Below, one piece after another: positions 24,183 through 33,775 of a stretch of 41,355 nucleotides of DNA. Origin of the DNA: GCA-020343675 sp964462945 (GTDB lineage Bacteria; Planctomycetota; Phycisphaerae; Sedimentisphaerales; Anaerobacaceae). How positions within the stretch are numbered: the first letter of the stretch is position 1; each line of letters opens with the position of its first letter. A program made the translations under genes and the position numbers. Below the pieces are notes generated by a model that saw only the letters and a program-made list of their open reading frames with translations, made no database searches and had not been told where the DNA came from. The stretch is from assembly GCA_964462945.1 (NCBI GenBank), contig CAYWZW010000050.1, forward strand, positions 1 through 41,355, read 5' to 3'.

Positions 24183-27053
24183 ATGAAAAACAAAGATAGG
24201 AATAACGTTTTAAAGACCAGTATTCTTCCGGTGCTCTTGGCGGCGGCCATCTCAATCACGGCTGCGACGAAGACTGCAACAGCCAAATCGCTGTACGTCA
24301 TTGCCGATATCTTAGGCGCCAGTGAGAGCGCAACACAACCGGTACAAGCCTACGATATCGGAGTCGATGGCACTCTGGCTTTCCAGGCGCAGCACGATAT
24401 ACCCCACCGCATGCTCGGCGCCGTGGGCATGGCAATCGATGCGGATTCCGGATACATATTTATCACGTACGAGGCCAGCGATGAGATCCAGTTGCTGGAC
24501 CCCACAACAATGACAGACGCAGGGACGACCATCGCCCCGGATGCCAAGGACCTGGCCGGCATCGTTTATGACCACAAGAAAAAACTCCTGTACACCGTGG
24601 ACCGCAGACAGAACATGTTATATGTGTACAACTGGGAGCCAAAGACCAGAACACTGACTCATGCGGAGGGCTCACCGTTCACCCTGAGAAGGGCGTCCGC
24701 TTTTGGAATTGCCTTGGACGAAATCGACGACCTGCTCTATGTGGCAAACGCCAGCAATTCAGTCACTGTGTACAGCACCTCGGATTGGAAATTGGTCAAT
24801 ACCATCGCACTGAGCCGCCTGGCCATTAGCATCGCCTTGGACGTCAAGAACGGTTTCGCTTATACCGGCGCAGGGTATGCAGGGAATATGTACCTGACGC
24901 AGTACAACCTGGCCACCGGCACGGAAAAAGAAGTTCAGGTCGAACCCGACGGCGGCGTGATGGGGCTCGCCGTGAACCCGGACACCGGTCTGGTGTACCT
25001 GAACACAGGTATGAACAACGCCCCCGGCGGGGATAACCTCCTGGTCTATGACACAGCGCTCAACCAAATCGATTTTATCCCTGCCATTGGCAACCCTGCC
25101 GGTCTGGCCATTCCGGGCAAGGATATTGGCTATAACCCGCTGAATCTCAGGAAGACCGTCCTGCGAGGTGCTACCGAAAGTACCACGCCCGGTGGAATGC
25201 CGTCTGTGGGCGCGGGCGACACAATGACCTATGGTATTGCTTTCGATAATAACAACAGTTTTACCGTAACCGGCGTATCGATTGTTGATACATTGCCACC
25301 CGAAGTGGCCTTCATAACGGCTGTTGACGACGGAGTCAACGGACACTATGACCCCAAGACCCGCACGTACAGATGGGCCTATCCGTCTCTGCCGCCGGGG
25401 TCCTCCACGGTTCTGGAGCTGACCGTACAGGTGAACGCAGACGTAGAAGTCGGTACGGTAATTACCAATACGGTGACTATCAACAGCAATGAAACCCCGC
25501 CAACAACCACGAGCGTCGATGTTCTTGTAGCGAACAATGCCCTCAACCTGACCAAGACCATTTTTGGCGCCGTTGAAGGCGAGGTCGCATGGGTCGATAT
25601 TAATGGGCCCGTCACCTACACGATCTGCTTCGACAATAATGACAATGGTTTCGCCGTCACAGAGGTTTCCGTCGTGGACATCCTCCCGGACGAGGTCAGC
25701 TTCGTGGCGGTGGATGGGGGCAAGACCGGCGGAAAGTATGACCCCGTGACGCATACGTACACCTGGTCGTATCCGGTTCTCGAGTCCGGAGCAGCCGTCT
25801 GCTTGGGGTTGGTCGTCAACGTGAATCCGGATGTCGCCCCGGGCACGACCTTTACCAATTCCGTCATTATCGACAGCAATGAAACGCCGCCCTCCACGGC
25901 AAGCGTCGATGCGACAACCTATTACAGGCCTCTTAATATCAGCAAGAGCGTCGCCGGAGCCGTCGGCGGGGAGCTGAAATGGGTGGGCCCCAATGAGAAG
26001 GTGACATACACTATTCAGTTCGATAATAAGGACAATGATTCCGCGGTGACCAACGTGTCCATCGTGGACGCCCTTCCTCCGCAGGTAAGCTTCGTAAGCA
26101 CCGATGGTGACGGAGTTTTCGGACAGTATAACTCCAAGACGCATACCTACACATGGTCCTATGCCTCTTTGCCTGGAAAATCAAAAGCGGCCACGTCTTT
26201 GGAGTTAGTCGTACAGGTGAATAAAGATGCCCCCCCGGCCACGATCCTGACCAATTCGGTCACCATCGACAGCGACGAAACACGGCCAACAACGGCAAGC
26301 GTCGATGTGATGACATATTACAAGGACCTCAACATCAGCAAAATTGTCGTTGGGAGCGTTATAGGCGAAATCGAGTGGGTGGATGTAAATGATACCGTCA
26401 CTTACAGCATTTGCTTCGATAATGACAACGATTTGCCCGTAACCAACGTGTCTATCGTCGATACTTTGCCGAAGCAACTGAGCTTCGTGGCGGCGGATGG
26501 AGATGGTGTGTTCGGACAGTACGACCTCAAGGCCCATACGTACACATGGTCCTATCCGTCTCTGCCGCCGGGATCATCGACCTGTTTAGAGTTGGTCGCC
26601 CGGGTCAAGGAAGGCACCGCCCCGGCGACGACCGTTACCAATGTGGTCACCATCGACAGCAACGAAACGCTGCCGACAACAGCAAGCGTCGATGTCGTCG
26701 TAGGTGAAAGCCCGCTGGAAGTCCAGGATTTCCGGATAATGCCCGAGATCATCAGGCGCTCGGGTAACACGTTCGATATACAGGCCATTGCAATCCTCCC
26801 GGCGGGGATTGGAAAAGATGACGTCAAAGACGTGCTCCCAACGCTCTATCCGGGCAGAATCCAGGCGAAGCGTCAAATTGTGTACGGCAATGCCAATAAA
26901 GCAAAGGTCATCGCTCTGTTCGACAAGGCTGAGTTGATGAATGCGATACCCGACTATGGGCAAGTCAACTTGAGAGTGGTCGGCAAACTCAAAGCAGGCC
27001 GATCATTCGCCGGCGAGGCAACGGTTTATATCACGAAATACACAGGCAGCTAA
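24183..27053 (+). CDS. Surface/exported protein: YncE-like beta-propeller plus four DUF11 repeats
   Basis: A 956-aa protein with a signal peptide (cleavage near residues 30-35). Residues about 36-318 form repeated strands like a seven-bladed YncE/lactonase propeller (GMAIDADSGYIFITY, LAGIVYDHKKKLLYTVD, GIALDEIDDLLYVANA). Four DUF11-type Ig-like repeats follow at about 320-453, 454-583, 584-715 and 716-844; each opens LN(L/I).K and has VTYTI.FDN, VS(I/V)VD.LP, YTWSYPSLP and DSNET motifs. A 112-aa C-terminal domain (845-956) is unrecognised. There is no LPXTG or PEP-CTERM anchor. DUF11 proteins are typically cell-surface or adhesive. A strong own promoter suggests high expression. The ribosome binding site is weak (GGGA). 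Confidence 0.82.
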   Translation: MKNKDRNNVLKTSILPVLLAAAISITAATKTATAKSLYVIADILGASESATQPVQAYDIGVDGTLAFQAQHDIPHRMLGAVGMAIDADSGYIFITYEASDEIQLLDPTTMTDAGTTIAPDAKDLAGIVYDHKKKLLYTVDRRQNMLYVYNWEPKTRTLTHAEGSPFTLRRASAFGIALDEIDDLLYVANASNSVTVYSTSDWKLVNTIALSRLAISIALDVKNGFAYTGAGYAGNMYLTQYNLATGTEKEVQVEPDGGVMGLAVNPDTGLVYLNTGMNNAPGGDNLLVYDTALNQIDFIPAIGNPAGLAIPGKDIGYNPLNLRKTVLRGATESTTPGGMPSVGAGDTMTYGIAFDNNNSFTVTGVSIVDTLPPEVAFITAVDDGVNGHYDPKTRTYRWAYPSLPPGSSTVLELTVQVNADVEVGTVITNTVTINSNETPPTTTSVDVLVANNALNLTKTIFGAVEGEVAWVDINGPVTYTICFDNNDNGFAVTEVSVVDILPDEVSFVAVDGGKTGGKYDPVTHTYTWSYPVLESGAAVCLGLVVNVNPDVAPGTTFTNSVIIDSNETPPSTASVDATTYYRPLNISKSVAGAVGGELKWVGPNEKVTYTIQFDNKDNDSAVTNVSIVDALPPQVSFVSTDGDGVFGQYNSKTHTYTWSYASLPGKSKAATSLELVVQVNKDAPPATILTNSVTIDSDETRPTTASVDVMTYYKDLNISKIVVGSVIGEIEWVDVNDTVTYSICFDNDNDLPVTNVSIVDTLPKQLSFVAADGDGVFGQYDLKAHTYTWSYPSLPPGSSTCLELVARVKEGTAPATTVTNVVTIDSNETLPTTASVDVVVGESPLEVQDFRIMPEIIRRSGNTFDIQAIAILPAGIGKDDVKDVLPTLYPGRIQAKRQIVYGNANKAKVIALFDKAELMNAIPDYGQVNLRVVGKLKAGRSFAGEATVYITKYTGS
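25140..26714 (+). repeat. Four DUF11-encoding repeats of about 390 bp
   Basis: Units at 25140-25541, 25542-25931, 25932-26327 and 26328-26714. Repeats 3 and 4 are the closest (both LNISK, SFV..DGDGVFGQY, THTYTWSY-type), suggesting stepwise duplication. Confidence 0.75.
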
Positions 27054-27092
27054 TCGGTCAACCTTGACGCTTGAATAACCTGAACAGAAGCC

Positions 27093-27124
27093 GCGTCAAG
27101 AATCGAAAGGCTTATTCTTGGCGC
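27093..27124 (+). terminator. Hairpin downstream of the DUF11 gene
   Basis: GCGTCAAGAAT (27093-27103) pairs with ATTCTTGGCGC (27114-27124) over 11 bp with one G-T pair and a 10-nt loop, 40 nt after the stop codon. There is no U-tract. Confidence 0.5.
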
Positions 27125-27185
27125 TCAGCGGCTGAGTGGTTTCGTCGTCCCTCCCTATGCACGCGGCTGGGCCGGAAAACCTCTC

Positions 27186-27209
27186 ACAGAACGTTTCTTA
27201 ACGCTCTGT
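27186..27209 (-). terminator. Possible terminator of the mfd operon
   Basis: ACAGA/TCTGT and CGTT/AACG arms with one mismatch and a TCTT loop (27186-27209), followed on the minus strand by GAGAGGTTTTCC. It lies 20 nt past the last stop codon of the operon. The U-tract is weak. Confidence 0.4.
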
Positions 27210-27229
27210 ACGAGGCACAAATCTATCCC

Positions 27230-28264
27230 CTATTTGCCCTGGAGCGCCTTAGCCTTTTCGTATTGCACGAAATCAAAGACCAAAATGCCCCTTCCGACCC
27301 CCGCCATATCGCCCCTCCTGGCGACCTGAAACGCCATGTATCGCCCGTCATCGCTGACCACGGGATTCGAGGCTTTGTAGCCGGGATAGTCTGAGAAATG
27401 TGTCACCCGGGTCGTCTGTCCAGAGCCGTCCAGAGCCAGCTTGTAGATGTCGATGTACTGCGTCCCTTTGCGATTGTGCTGATCACATTCGACCAGTGTG
27501 TGCCTGCCGTCGGGAAAAATGCCTTCCGGCTCATCATACTGATCCGGGGTCTGCGAGTAGTTGACCACCTTACCTGTCCCGATATCCAGCCCCATGACTT
27601 CCGTGCCTTGATAGCCATAGGCGCTGAAGATGAGCTCCTTCTCATCCGGCGGCCGGAAATTCTGCGTCTCAAGTCCGGTCTCGAACAGCAAATCCCGCCT
27701 GTCCAAAATCTTCTTCCTGCCCGCAAGCTCAGGCTTTCCGCCCTTATAGACGATGTCCGCCATATAGAATGCCTCGCCCTGCGTCCACGCGATCCGCGCA
27801 TGCTTGCGTGAAACAGCCGGGCCTTCGGAGCATTTCTCACCCAGAGGCACCGGGGCACTCGATAGGTCCTTTTTCAGCACCCACATTTCGGCGTTCTTCT
27901 CACTTCGGCTTGCTATCGGATCATTCACGTCAAACCGCCGCGCCCCCGAAAGCAGAATGTCACCGTTGACCAGGTACAACGCCCGCGTGTAACCCTCGTG
28001 ATAGTAACGGTGCGTCATCGGGCGAATAACGTTGGTCTCCAATTCGATTTCGTACACGTCGCCAAAAGTTTTTTCCACAAAAAGAATACGTTTGCCGTCG
28101 TGGGACCAATCGGCCCTCTCACCAAAGTGCGTCACCTGCTTTATGTATCCCGGCAGCTCGTCCAACGGCGACCTGCCTTCTTTGCTCGGGGATTGCCCCA
28201 CACCGTTCGCCCACAACAGCCCAGTTAGCACCAATAATGCAAATTCTCTCTGTCTGAACCCCAT
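27230..28264 (-). CDS. TolB-like (PD40) beta-propeller protein, exported
   Basis: A 344-aa protein with a signal peptide (MGFRQREFALLVLTGLLWA, cleavage near 24). Propeller-type repeats are seen at ADWSHDGKRILFVE, AVSRKHARIAWTQG, RPPDEKELIFSAYG, EPEGIFPDGRHTLVE and NPVVSDDGRYMAFQV, as in TolB/oligogalacturonate-lyase-like six-bladed propellers. No catalytic residues are assignable. The ribosome binding site GGGAGA precedes ATG 28264. It is the last gene of the mfd operon, 48 bp behind the thioredoxin-like gene; no functional link to transcription-coupled repair is evident. Confidence 0.72.
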   Translation of the reverse strand: MGFRQREFALLVLTGLLWANGVGQSPSKEGRSPLDELPGYIKQVTHFGERADWSHDGKRILFVEKTFGDVYEIELETNVIRPMTHRYYHEGYTRALYLVNGDILLSGARRFDVNDPIASRSEKNAEMWVLKKDLSSAPVPLGEKCSEGPAVSRKHARIAWTQGEAFYMADIVYKGGKPELAGRKKILDRRDLLFETGLETQNFRPPDEKELIFSAYGYQGTEVMGLDIGTGKVVNYSQTPDQYDEPEGIFPDGRHTLVECDQHNRKGTQYIDIYKLALDGSGQTTRVTHFSDYPGYKASNPVVSDDGRYMAFQVARRGDMAGVGRGILVFDFVQYEKAKALQGK

Positions 28265-28312
28265 AAACTATCTCCCGGTTTCCATACTACAGTTTTACTA
28301 TCTGCACACAAC

Positions 28313-29440
28313 CTATTTGTAGTAGCGCCCCAAATACCCGACAATCGCTTTCTTAAGCTCCAGCGGATCGACCGTCCCCAGACGGCGATAAATGACTTCC
28401 CCGCCGGGCCGAACCAAAATCGTATAGGGAATACCCCCAAGCAGGTTCCTATCCACTGCGGCCATAAGCTGGTATTCATCTTCCGAAGCAAAGAGATAAT
28501 TCCTGCATGATGCCTGCTGCTTCTTCAGTAACGAAAGAACGCTGCTCTTTCGGTTGGCCGAGTCTGCGCTGATGGTAATCAACTCGAAATCCCGGTGACG
28601 GTACATCCGGTTGACGGAAACCAATTCCGCCAACTGCTCTACGCTCGGACCACTCCAGCTCGCCCAGACGTTGATCAACCGCAGCTTTCCTGAATCGTTC
28701 TTGACCAGCTCCGCGACGCCCTTTGCATCTATCGTCTCCACGGCAACATTTTCTCTCGCCCAGTTCTCGAAGGCTTGTTTCACGGAGTCCCGCTTGTCGG
28801 ACCACTTGATCGAGCAGCCGATTGTCTGCGTGTTTTCAACGGGGACTTTTCTTCCCTCCAACAACGCGTCAATCGCATTACGTGCATCGCCGGATTTGAC
28901 GAGCTTGGGCTTCTCCGAATCGTCTATCCGGCCGACATAGCACAGCGTACGCTGCCCGTCGAAGATAAACGCATGAGGTGTCCGAGCAGGACCGTACAAC
29001 CGAGAGACTTTTTGCTCGTCTCCATCATAAAGATACGGAAAGTTATATTCCATGTCCTTTGCACGGATTTTCATCTCCTCGAACGAGTCGCTCATATCAG
29101 AGTAGCCCAGCTCGTCCAGACGCACCGCTTGGGGGTCGTTGGGCGAAATCGCTACGAGCGCAACACCCTTATCTCGATAGTCGGCTGCCAGCTTCCTGAT
29201 TCGCTCCTCGTACGCCTGAGCGGTCGGGCAGTGGTTGCACGTAAAAACGATCACGAGGACATTCGCCTTATCGAAATCCGCGAGCTTGTATTGCCGCCCA
29301 TCCACGCCGGGCAGGTTGAAATCAGGCGCTGTAGCGCCGATTTCAAGCGTCTTAGGCTCCGCCGGCGCCGACCAGCTCAAGCCCGCGACAAACAGTGCAA
29401 CTGCCACTGCTCCTAAAATTCGCTGTTTGCATTTACTCAT
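28313..29440 (-). CDS. Exported two-domain thioredoxin-like protein, second domain lacking cysteines
   Basis: A 375-aa protein with a signal peptide (cleavage near residue 25). Domain 1 (about 30-195) is AhpC/TSA-redoxin-like (IGATAPDFNLPGVDGRQYKL) with CNHC at 68-71 in the active-site position and the cis-proline loop ARTPHAFIFD. Domain 2 (about 235-372) is TlpA-like (LINVWASWSGPSVEQLAELV, GGIPYTILVRPGGEVI), but the WCxxC site reads WSGPS (262-266), so both catalytic cysteines are absent. Domain 1 may do redox chemistry and domain 2 may only bind. ATG 29440 has a strong AAGGAGG site and overlaps the end of mfd by 8 bp. Confidence 0.82.
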   Translation of the reverse strand: MSKCKQRILGAVAVALFVAGLSWSAPAEPKTLEIGATAPDFNLPGVDGRQYKLADFDKANVLVIVFTCNHCPTAQAYEERIRKLAADYRDKGVALVAISPNDPQAVRLDELGYSDMSDSFEEMKIRAKDMEYNFPYLYDGDEQKVSRLYGPARTPHAFIFDGQRTLCYVGRIDDSEKPKLVKSGDARNAIDALLEGRKVPVENTQTIGCSIKWSDKRDSVKQAFENWARENVAVETIDAKGVAELVKNDSGKLRLINVWASWSGPSVEQLAELVSVNRMYRHRDFELITISADSANRKSSVLSLLKKQQASCRNYLFASEDEYQLMAAVDRNLLGGIPYTILVRPGGEVIYRRLGTVDPLELKKAIVGYLGRYYK

Positions 29441-32400
29441 AGGATGCCTCCTTCTTACTTAACACTGTTGAATTTTTGCTCACCAATTTATTATTCCGCC
29501 TCTCTCCCAGGATTTTTTGCAGAACGCTCATTAGAGTCCTTGGTTCGAAATAATTTTCTGCGAGGCGTAGATACGCCGTCTTGGCATCCGACATTCTAAC
29601 CTTTCCAGAGACCGCTGAAAATAGAGATTCGGCTTTTCTGCCGTGGTCTTCTGCGAATGAGAATATTAAATCCAGGCCCGACGCAACAATGCTTTTGATA
29701 TCGAGCCTGCTTGCCTTGATTCGAAGCTCAGCCAGGTCCAGCAGCAATTTGACCTCCTCCGGCACCGGCCCATAGACATCCGCCAATTCACTCGCGATCT
29801 GTTCCAGGTCCTCATCGACTCTGGCAATCGCAATCTTGCGATAGACATCCATCCGGTGCCTGTTGATGGGGATGTAATTCTTCGGTATATACGTGGCAAA
29901 GCCCAGATCGACCACCGCTGTCGGTATCGGCTCGACAGGCTCGTTCTTCAATCTTCTGACGGCATCCGCCAACAGCTCGCAATACATCTGGTAGCCTACC
30001 GTCTGGATATGACCCGACTGCTCGGCGCCTAATATATTGCCGGCACCGCGAATCTCCAAATCCCGCAGGGCGATTCGAAAGCCCGCCCCCAAATGCGAAT
30101 ATTCCTCGATCGCCTTCAGCCGCTTAGCTGCCAACGGCGTAATCGGCCGGGACATCGGCAGCAGCATATACGCATACGCGCGATGTTTATACCGGCCCAC
30201 TCTGCCGCGAAGCTGATGCAGCTCCGCCAGGCCGAACCGGTCCGCATCATTGATAAAAATCGTATTGGCGTTCGGAATATCCAGCCCCGATTCGATAATC
30301 GTCGTGCAGACCAGCACGTCCGTCCGGCCCGTCACAAACTCAATCATCGCCGTCTCCAGCTCACTCTTGGCCATCTGGCCGTGCGCGACGGAGACTTTCG
30401 CGTCACCGGCCAGCTTGCGAATCTCCCAGGCCTTTTTCTCGATCGTCTTGACTCGATTGTGCAGGAAAAACACCTGCCCCTGCCGATTCAATTCCCGATA
30501 AATCGCCTTCTTGATAAGCTCCGTGTTGTAGGCGGTCACGGTCGTCACAATGCTTCGCCGGTCCAGCGGCGGAGTCGCCAGCGAGCTTATGTCACGCAGC
30601 CCCAGCAGCGACATGTGCAGCGTCCGGGGGATCGGCGTGGCCGTCATCGTCAGAATATCCACGTTCACACGCAGCCTCTTGAGCTTCTCCTTGTGCTCGA
30701 CTCCGAATCGCTGCTCCTCGTCGATGATCAGAAGCCCTAAGTCTTTGAACCCAACGTCGCCGCTCAAGAGCCGATGCGTCCCTATCAGGACATCGACTTT
30801 GCCCGCCTTTGTCCGCGCGATGACGTCCCTTGCCTCCCGCGACGTTCTGAACCGATTCAGGACTTCGACGCAGACCGGAAAATCGGCGAACCGCTCGGTA
30901 AACGTTCTGCCGTGCTGCACGCACAACACCGTCGTCGGCGTCAGGACGGCGACTTGCTTGCCGTTCTCGACCGCCTTGAACACGGCACGCATCGCAAGCT
31001 CCGTCTTGCCGTAGCCCACGTCGCCGCACAGCAGTCTATCCATCACAATGGGCTGCTGCATGTCCGCTTTGATCTGCTCGGCGGCGGTGGTCTGGTCCGG
31101 TGTCTCCTGATAGGCGAACGACTCCTCGAATTCCACCTGCCAGCTCGAATCCTCCTTAAGAGCAATCCCCCCAGCCGCCTGACGCTTCGCCTGGACCTCG
31201 AGCAGCTCGACGGCAAGGTCTCGAACGGAATTGGCGACTTTCTCTTTCTGTTTCTGCCATCGTTTCGAGCCGACCTTGCTCAGGTTCGGCCGCTTCGGGC
31301 TGGTCCCGATGTACTTCTGCACCAGCGCGATGTTCCGGGCCGAGACCTGGATTTTCACACCGCCGGCATATTCGATTGTCAGATACTCGTTCGTGCCGCC
31401 CTTTTCCTGTATCGTTTGAACGCCTGAGAATTTGCCGATGCCGTAGGAGGCATGAACGACGTAGTCCCCCTCCTGCAAATCGCTGAGCGTATCCACCGGC
31501 AAGCTGACCCGCGCGGGCCTGCGCCTCCTTCGCAGTGCATATTGCCCGAACAGCTCGTGATGGCTGATGACAATCGTATCGAGCGAATGGATCACAAAGC
31601 CCTGGTGGATGAACCCTGACAGCAGCTCAAATCGTGCTGGAATCTCCTTCTTGATGTCCTGGATAATTTCCCCCACGCGCGTCATTTCAGCCGCACTCTC
31701 GCAGTAGAGCTGCACTTCTTTACCTTGTCCGGCCTCTGTGACTAATTCCTCGAGCGCCGCCTTGTGCCCCGCCCATAGGGACGTCGCTTTGTGCTGGAAC
31801 TGCTGCACGCTCCTGATATCCATTTTAAGAAAATCACCCGGCTGGGTCGTGGCAAATCTGCAGATATGAAGCTGGGCGAAGTGACCTGCCGCCGTGTAAA
31901 TATCCGCCCAGTTGTAAAGCCGACCGGCGTCTTCGGCCCTGTCCAAAAAGACCTTCGCAACGTCCTCAATTTCGCCCGGCTCTTCGAAGACGATAATGGC
32001 ATCTTTCGGCAGGATATTGACAAGAAGCTCCCTCTGCTGGGCCGCAGTCCCGCACACCGCCGAGACGATCCTGATACTTCTTATCTGGTGACTCGATCGC
32101 TGCGTATCCAGATCGATCTGGCGAATACTCTCGATCGTGTCGCCGAAGAACTCCACGCGCAGCGCCTGGGCATCCTGCGACGATACCTCCAGCTCTTTGC
32201 CTGACAGCACCTTTTCATTGACCAGGGGCGCGTAAATATCGACGATCCCGCCGCGACGCGCAAACTGGCCCGGCAGATCGACCCTCTCGGTACGCTCAAA
32301 TCCATTCTCGATGAGCCACTCAGCCACCCGTTCCGGCGAGACGTCTCTTTCAACCTCCAGCGCAAGGCTGCCCTTCTCTATCGCCTCGGGCTTCGGTATC

Positions 32401-32792
32401 GGCTGACAAATAGACTGGATCGACGCCGGTATGATCAGTCGTGACCCGTGAGCCGTCGCGCGGGCCGCCGGCGACGAGATACGAGATACGAGCGTGAGCC
32501 GCTGGGCGCGAATCTCGTCGGTCGCATCCGCGAAATCTTCTTCCCCCTCCCAGGCGCCAAACGCCTCTATTCTTTCGCCTGTGAAGGTCTGCAGATCATC
32601 TACCGCTTTGTCGGCGTCGTCAATATGGGGACGGATGTACAGAATCGGCCGCGCGACCTTCTGTGATATGTAGGCGACCAGCATCGGCGCAAACGATCCC
32701 CATGTCCCTTCGACTTTGACCACCCCCCCGCCAGCAGCATTCTCGAGCCGAGAGATTATCTCTTGAACAGTCCTGTCCCGTCCAAGATTCAT
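29433..32792 (-). CDS. mfd: Transcription-repair coupling factor Mfd
   Basis: Mfd removes RNA polymerase stalled at DNA lesions and recruits the UvrA excision machinery. From ATG 32792 the protein has 1119 aa, close to normal. It has a UvrB-like N-terminal part (to about 330), the CarD-like RNA-polymerase interaction domain (about 433-500, LQEGDYVVHASYGIGKF), the RecG-like translocase with Walker A GDVGYGKTE (590-598), DEEQ box (LLIIDEEQRFG) and TATPIPRTLHMSLLG, and the C-terminal TRCF domain. The open frame extends to 33098, but the extra 102 residues are not Mfd-like. No ribosome binding site precedes ATG 32792. It heads an operon with the thioredoxin-like and TolB-like genes. Confidence 0.95.
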   Translation of the reverse strand: MNLGRDRTVQEIISRLENAAGGGVVKVEGTWGSFAPMLVAYISQKVARPILYIRPHIDDADKAVDDLQTFTGERIEAFGAWEGEEDFADATDEIRAQRLTLVSRISSPAARATAHGSRLIIPASIQSICQPIPKPEAIEKGSLALEVERDVSPERVAEWLIENGFERTERVDLPGQFARRGGIVDIYAPLVNEKVLSGKELEVSSQDAQALRVEFFGDTIESIRQIDLDTQRSSHQIRSIRIVSAVCGTAAQQRELLVNILPKDAIIVFEEPGEIEDVAKVFLDRAEDAGRLYNWADIYTAAGHFAQLHICRFATTQPGDFLKMDIRSVQQFQHKATSLWAGHKAALEELVTEAGQGKEVQLYCESAAEMTRVGEIIQDIKKEIPARFELLSGFIHQGFVIHSLDTIVISHHELFGQYALRRRRRPARVSLPVDTLSDLQEGDYVVHASYGIGKFSGVQTIQEKGGTNEYLTIEYAGGVKIQVSARNIALVQKYIGTSPKRPNLSKVGSKRWQKQKEKVANSVRDLAVELLEVQAKRQAAGGIALKEDSSWQVEFEESFAYQETPDQTTAAEQIKADMQQPIVMDRLLCGDVGYGKTELAMRAVFKAVENGKQVAVLTPTTVLCVQHGRTFTERFADFPVCVEVLNRFRTSREARDVIARTKAGKVDVLIGTHRLLSGDVGFKDLGLLIIDEEQRFGVEHKEKLKRLRVNVDILTMTATPIPRTLHMSLLGLRDISSLATPPLDRRSIVTTVTAYNTELIKKAIYRELNRQGQVFFLHNRVKTIEKKAWEIRKLAGDAKVSVAHGQMAKSELETAMIEFVTGRTDVLVCTTIIESGLDIPNANTIFINDADRFGLAELHQLRGRVGRYKHRAYAYMLLPMSRPITPLAAKRLKAIEEYSHLGAGFRIALRDLEIRGAGNILGAEQSGHIQTVGYQMYCELLADAVRRLKNEPVEPIPTAVVDLGFATYIPKNYIPINRHRMDVYRKIAIARVDEDLEQIASELADVYGPVPEEVKLLLDLAELRIKASRLDIKSIVASGLDLIFSFAEDHGRKAESLFSAVSGKVRMSDAKTAYLRLAENYFEPRTLMSVLQKILGERRNNKLVSKNSTVLSKKEASYE

Positions 32793-33148
32793 ACACGGGC
32801 ATTGTACGCTGAAACAAATCAAGAAACAATCCCCCGTGCTCGAGAGAGCGAGCAATGACACCGTTTGAGCTGGCCCTGTAGGATTAAGCCTTTCACTTAC
32901 TGACCGCTTCGAGAATCCTTTTCCTCCTGCTCTCAAAGGCCAATCGATCCAGCCCCTCCAGAATTGGCCGCCACGCAAGTAACGACTTGTAAGAAGGGCA
33001 CGGCGGGCCCAGAGTGGAGGATGGGTGGGGTGGATTCTAACTAAGTTTGTTCTTGGGTGTGCACCGAGTGATATGTATAATGGCATTAGTCTGTGCACCG
33101 CTCAGGCTAGACAGTATGGTCACTATTTGGATGTAAAGGTATCAAAGA
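32793..33148. other. Divergent region between mfd and the PIN gene
   Basis: No gene is seen. Minus strand: TTGTTT (32829-32824), 17 bp, TACAAT (32806-32801) would start mfd transcription within a few bases of its ATG. Plus strand: TTGGGT (33053-33058), 17 bp, TATAAT (33076-33081) would serve the PIN gene, with a start near 33088. Confidence 0.5.
33053..33081 (+). promoter_or_regulatory. Promoter of the PIN-domain gene
   Basis: TTGGGT and a consensus TATAAT separated by 17 bp; the leader is about 60 nt. The -35 element is weak. Confidence 0.5.
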
Positions 33149-33775
33149 ATGTTGATTTACCTTGATGCGAATATCATTCAGTTTATTGCGGACCGCGAAA
33201 CCATGACGCAGACAGACCCCACACTCGTCACAGAGCTACAGGCACTCGACGAGATTATTGAACTGGCTGTGTATGCTGAAATGCAAGATTTAGACCATCG
33301 TTGGGACATTCCGGCACCTGAGCACCTTCTCGACGAACTTGAGCACGGCGATCCAAAGCCATGGCAACTCGACACGTATCGTAGTTTGCGTGAAGCGTGG
33401 CAGGATTGTGGGATCGAAAAATACGGAACACCAGATGCGCGAACGGTAGAGAGACCCCAAAGGAGACTTGCCCGACTCAAACTGAAAGACCCGCCGGACA
33501 TCCTTCACTTGGGGGAGGCTGTTGCAATGGGAGCAGCGTGGTTCCTTACCTATGATAAGGAGATCTTAAAGAAAACGCGCAACAAAAACAAACCAGGTGA
33601 GCCAGGCGTAATTGAAGGCGTAACTGTCGGGTGCCCATCAGAACTCCGTGCGAGAATGACATTCGATCCAGTTTTCGGACTCCAACTTGAGCAGAGTAAT
33701 CACAGCACAGCTAAGCCGACTGACCAGTTCCCACTATTCTACCAGACCAAAGAGGCCAGTCCTCGCTCAAATTGA
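33149..33775 (+). CDS. PIN-domain protein, possible VapC-like RNase
   Basis: A 208-aa protein opening MLIYLDANIIQFIAD, the classic first strand of PIN domains with metal-binding D6. DPPDILHLGEAVAMGAAWFLTYDKEIL matches the later acidic and structural motifs (D/H, A..GA..FLT.D). PIN proteins are magnesium-dependent RNases, often toxins paired with a small antitoxin. No antitoxin gene lies directly upstream or downstream, and at 208 aa it is longer than typical VapC. It may be a solitary PIN enzyme or an orphan toxin. The gene is AT-richer than the core genes. ATG 33149 has only a weak ribosome binding site. Confidence 0.68.
   Translation: MLIYLDANIIQFIADRETMTQTDPTLVTELQALDEIIELAVYAEMQDLDHRWDIPAPEHLLDELEHGDPKPWQLDTYRSLREAWQDCGIEKYGTPDARTVERPQRRLARLKLKDPPDILHLGEAVAMGAAWFLTYDKEILKKTRNKNKPGEPGVIEGVTVGCPSELRARMTFDPVFGLQLEQSNHSTAKPTDQFPLFYQTKEASPRSN

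Noticed and set aside
24759..26144. 461-codon minus-strand frame in the DUF11 gene
   Set aside because: Periodic shadow of the DUF11 repeats; no ribosome binding site or domain.
32793..33098. N-terminal extension of Mfd
   Set aside because: Open frame but not Mfd-like and spanning promoter-like sequences.
33149..33775. Toxin-antitoxin pair at the PIN gene
   Set aside because: No small antitoxin-like gene upstream or downstream, so I call only the PIN protein.
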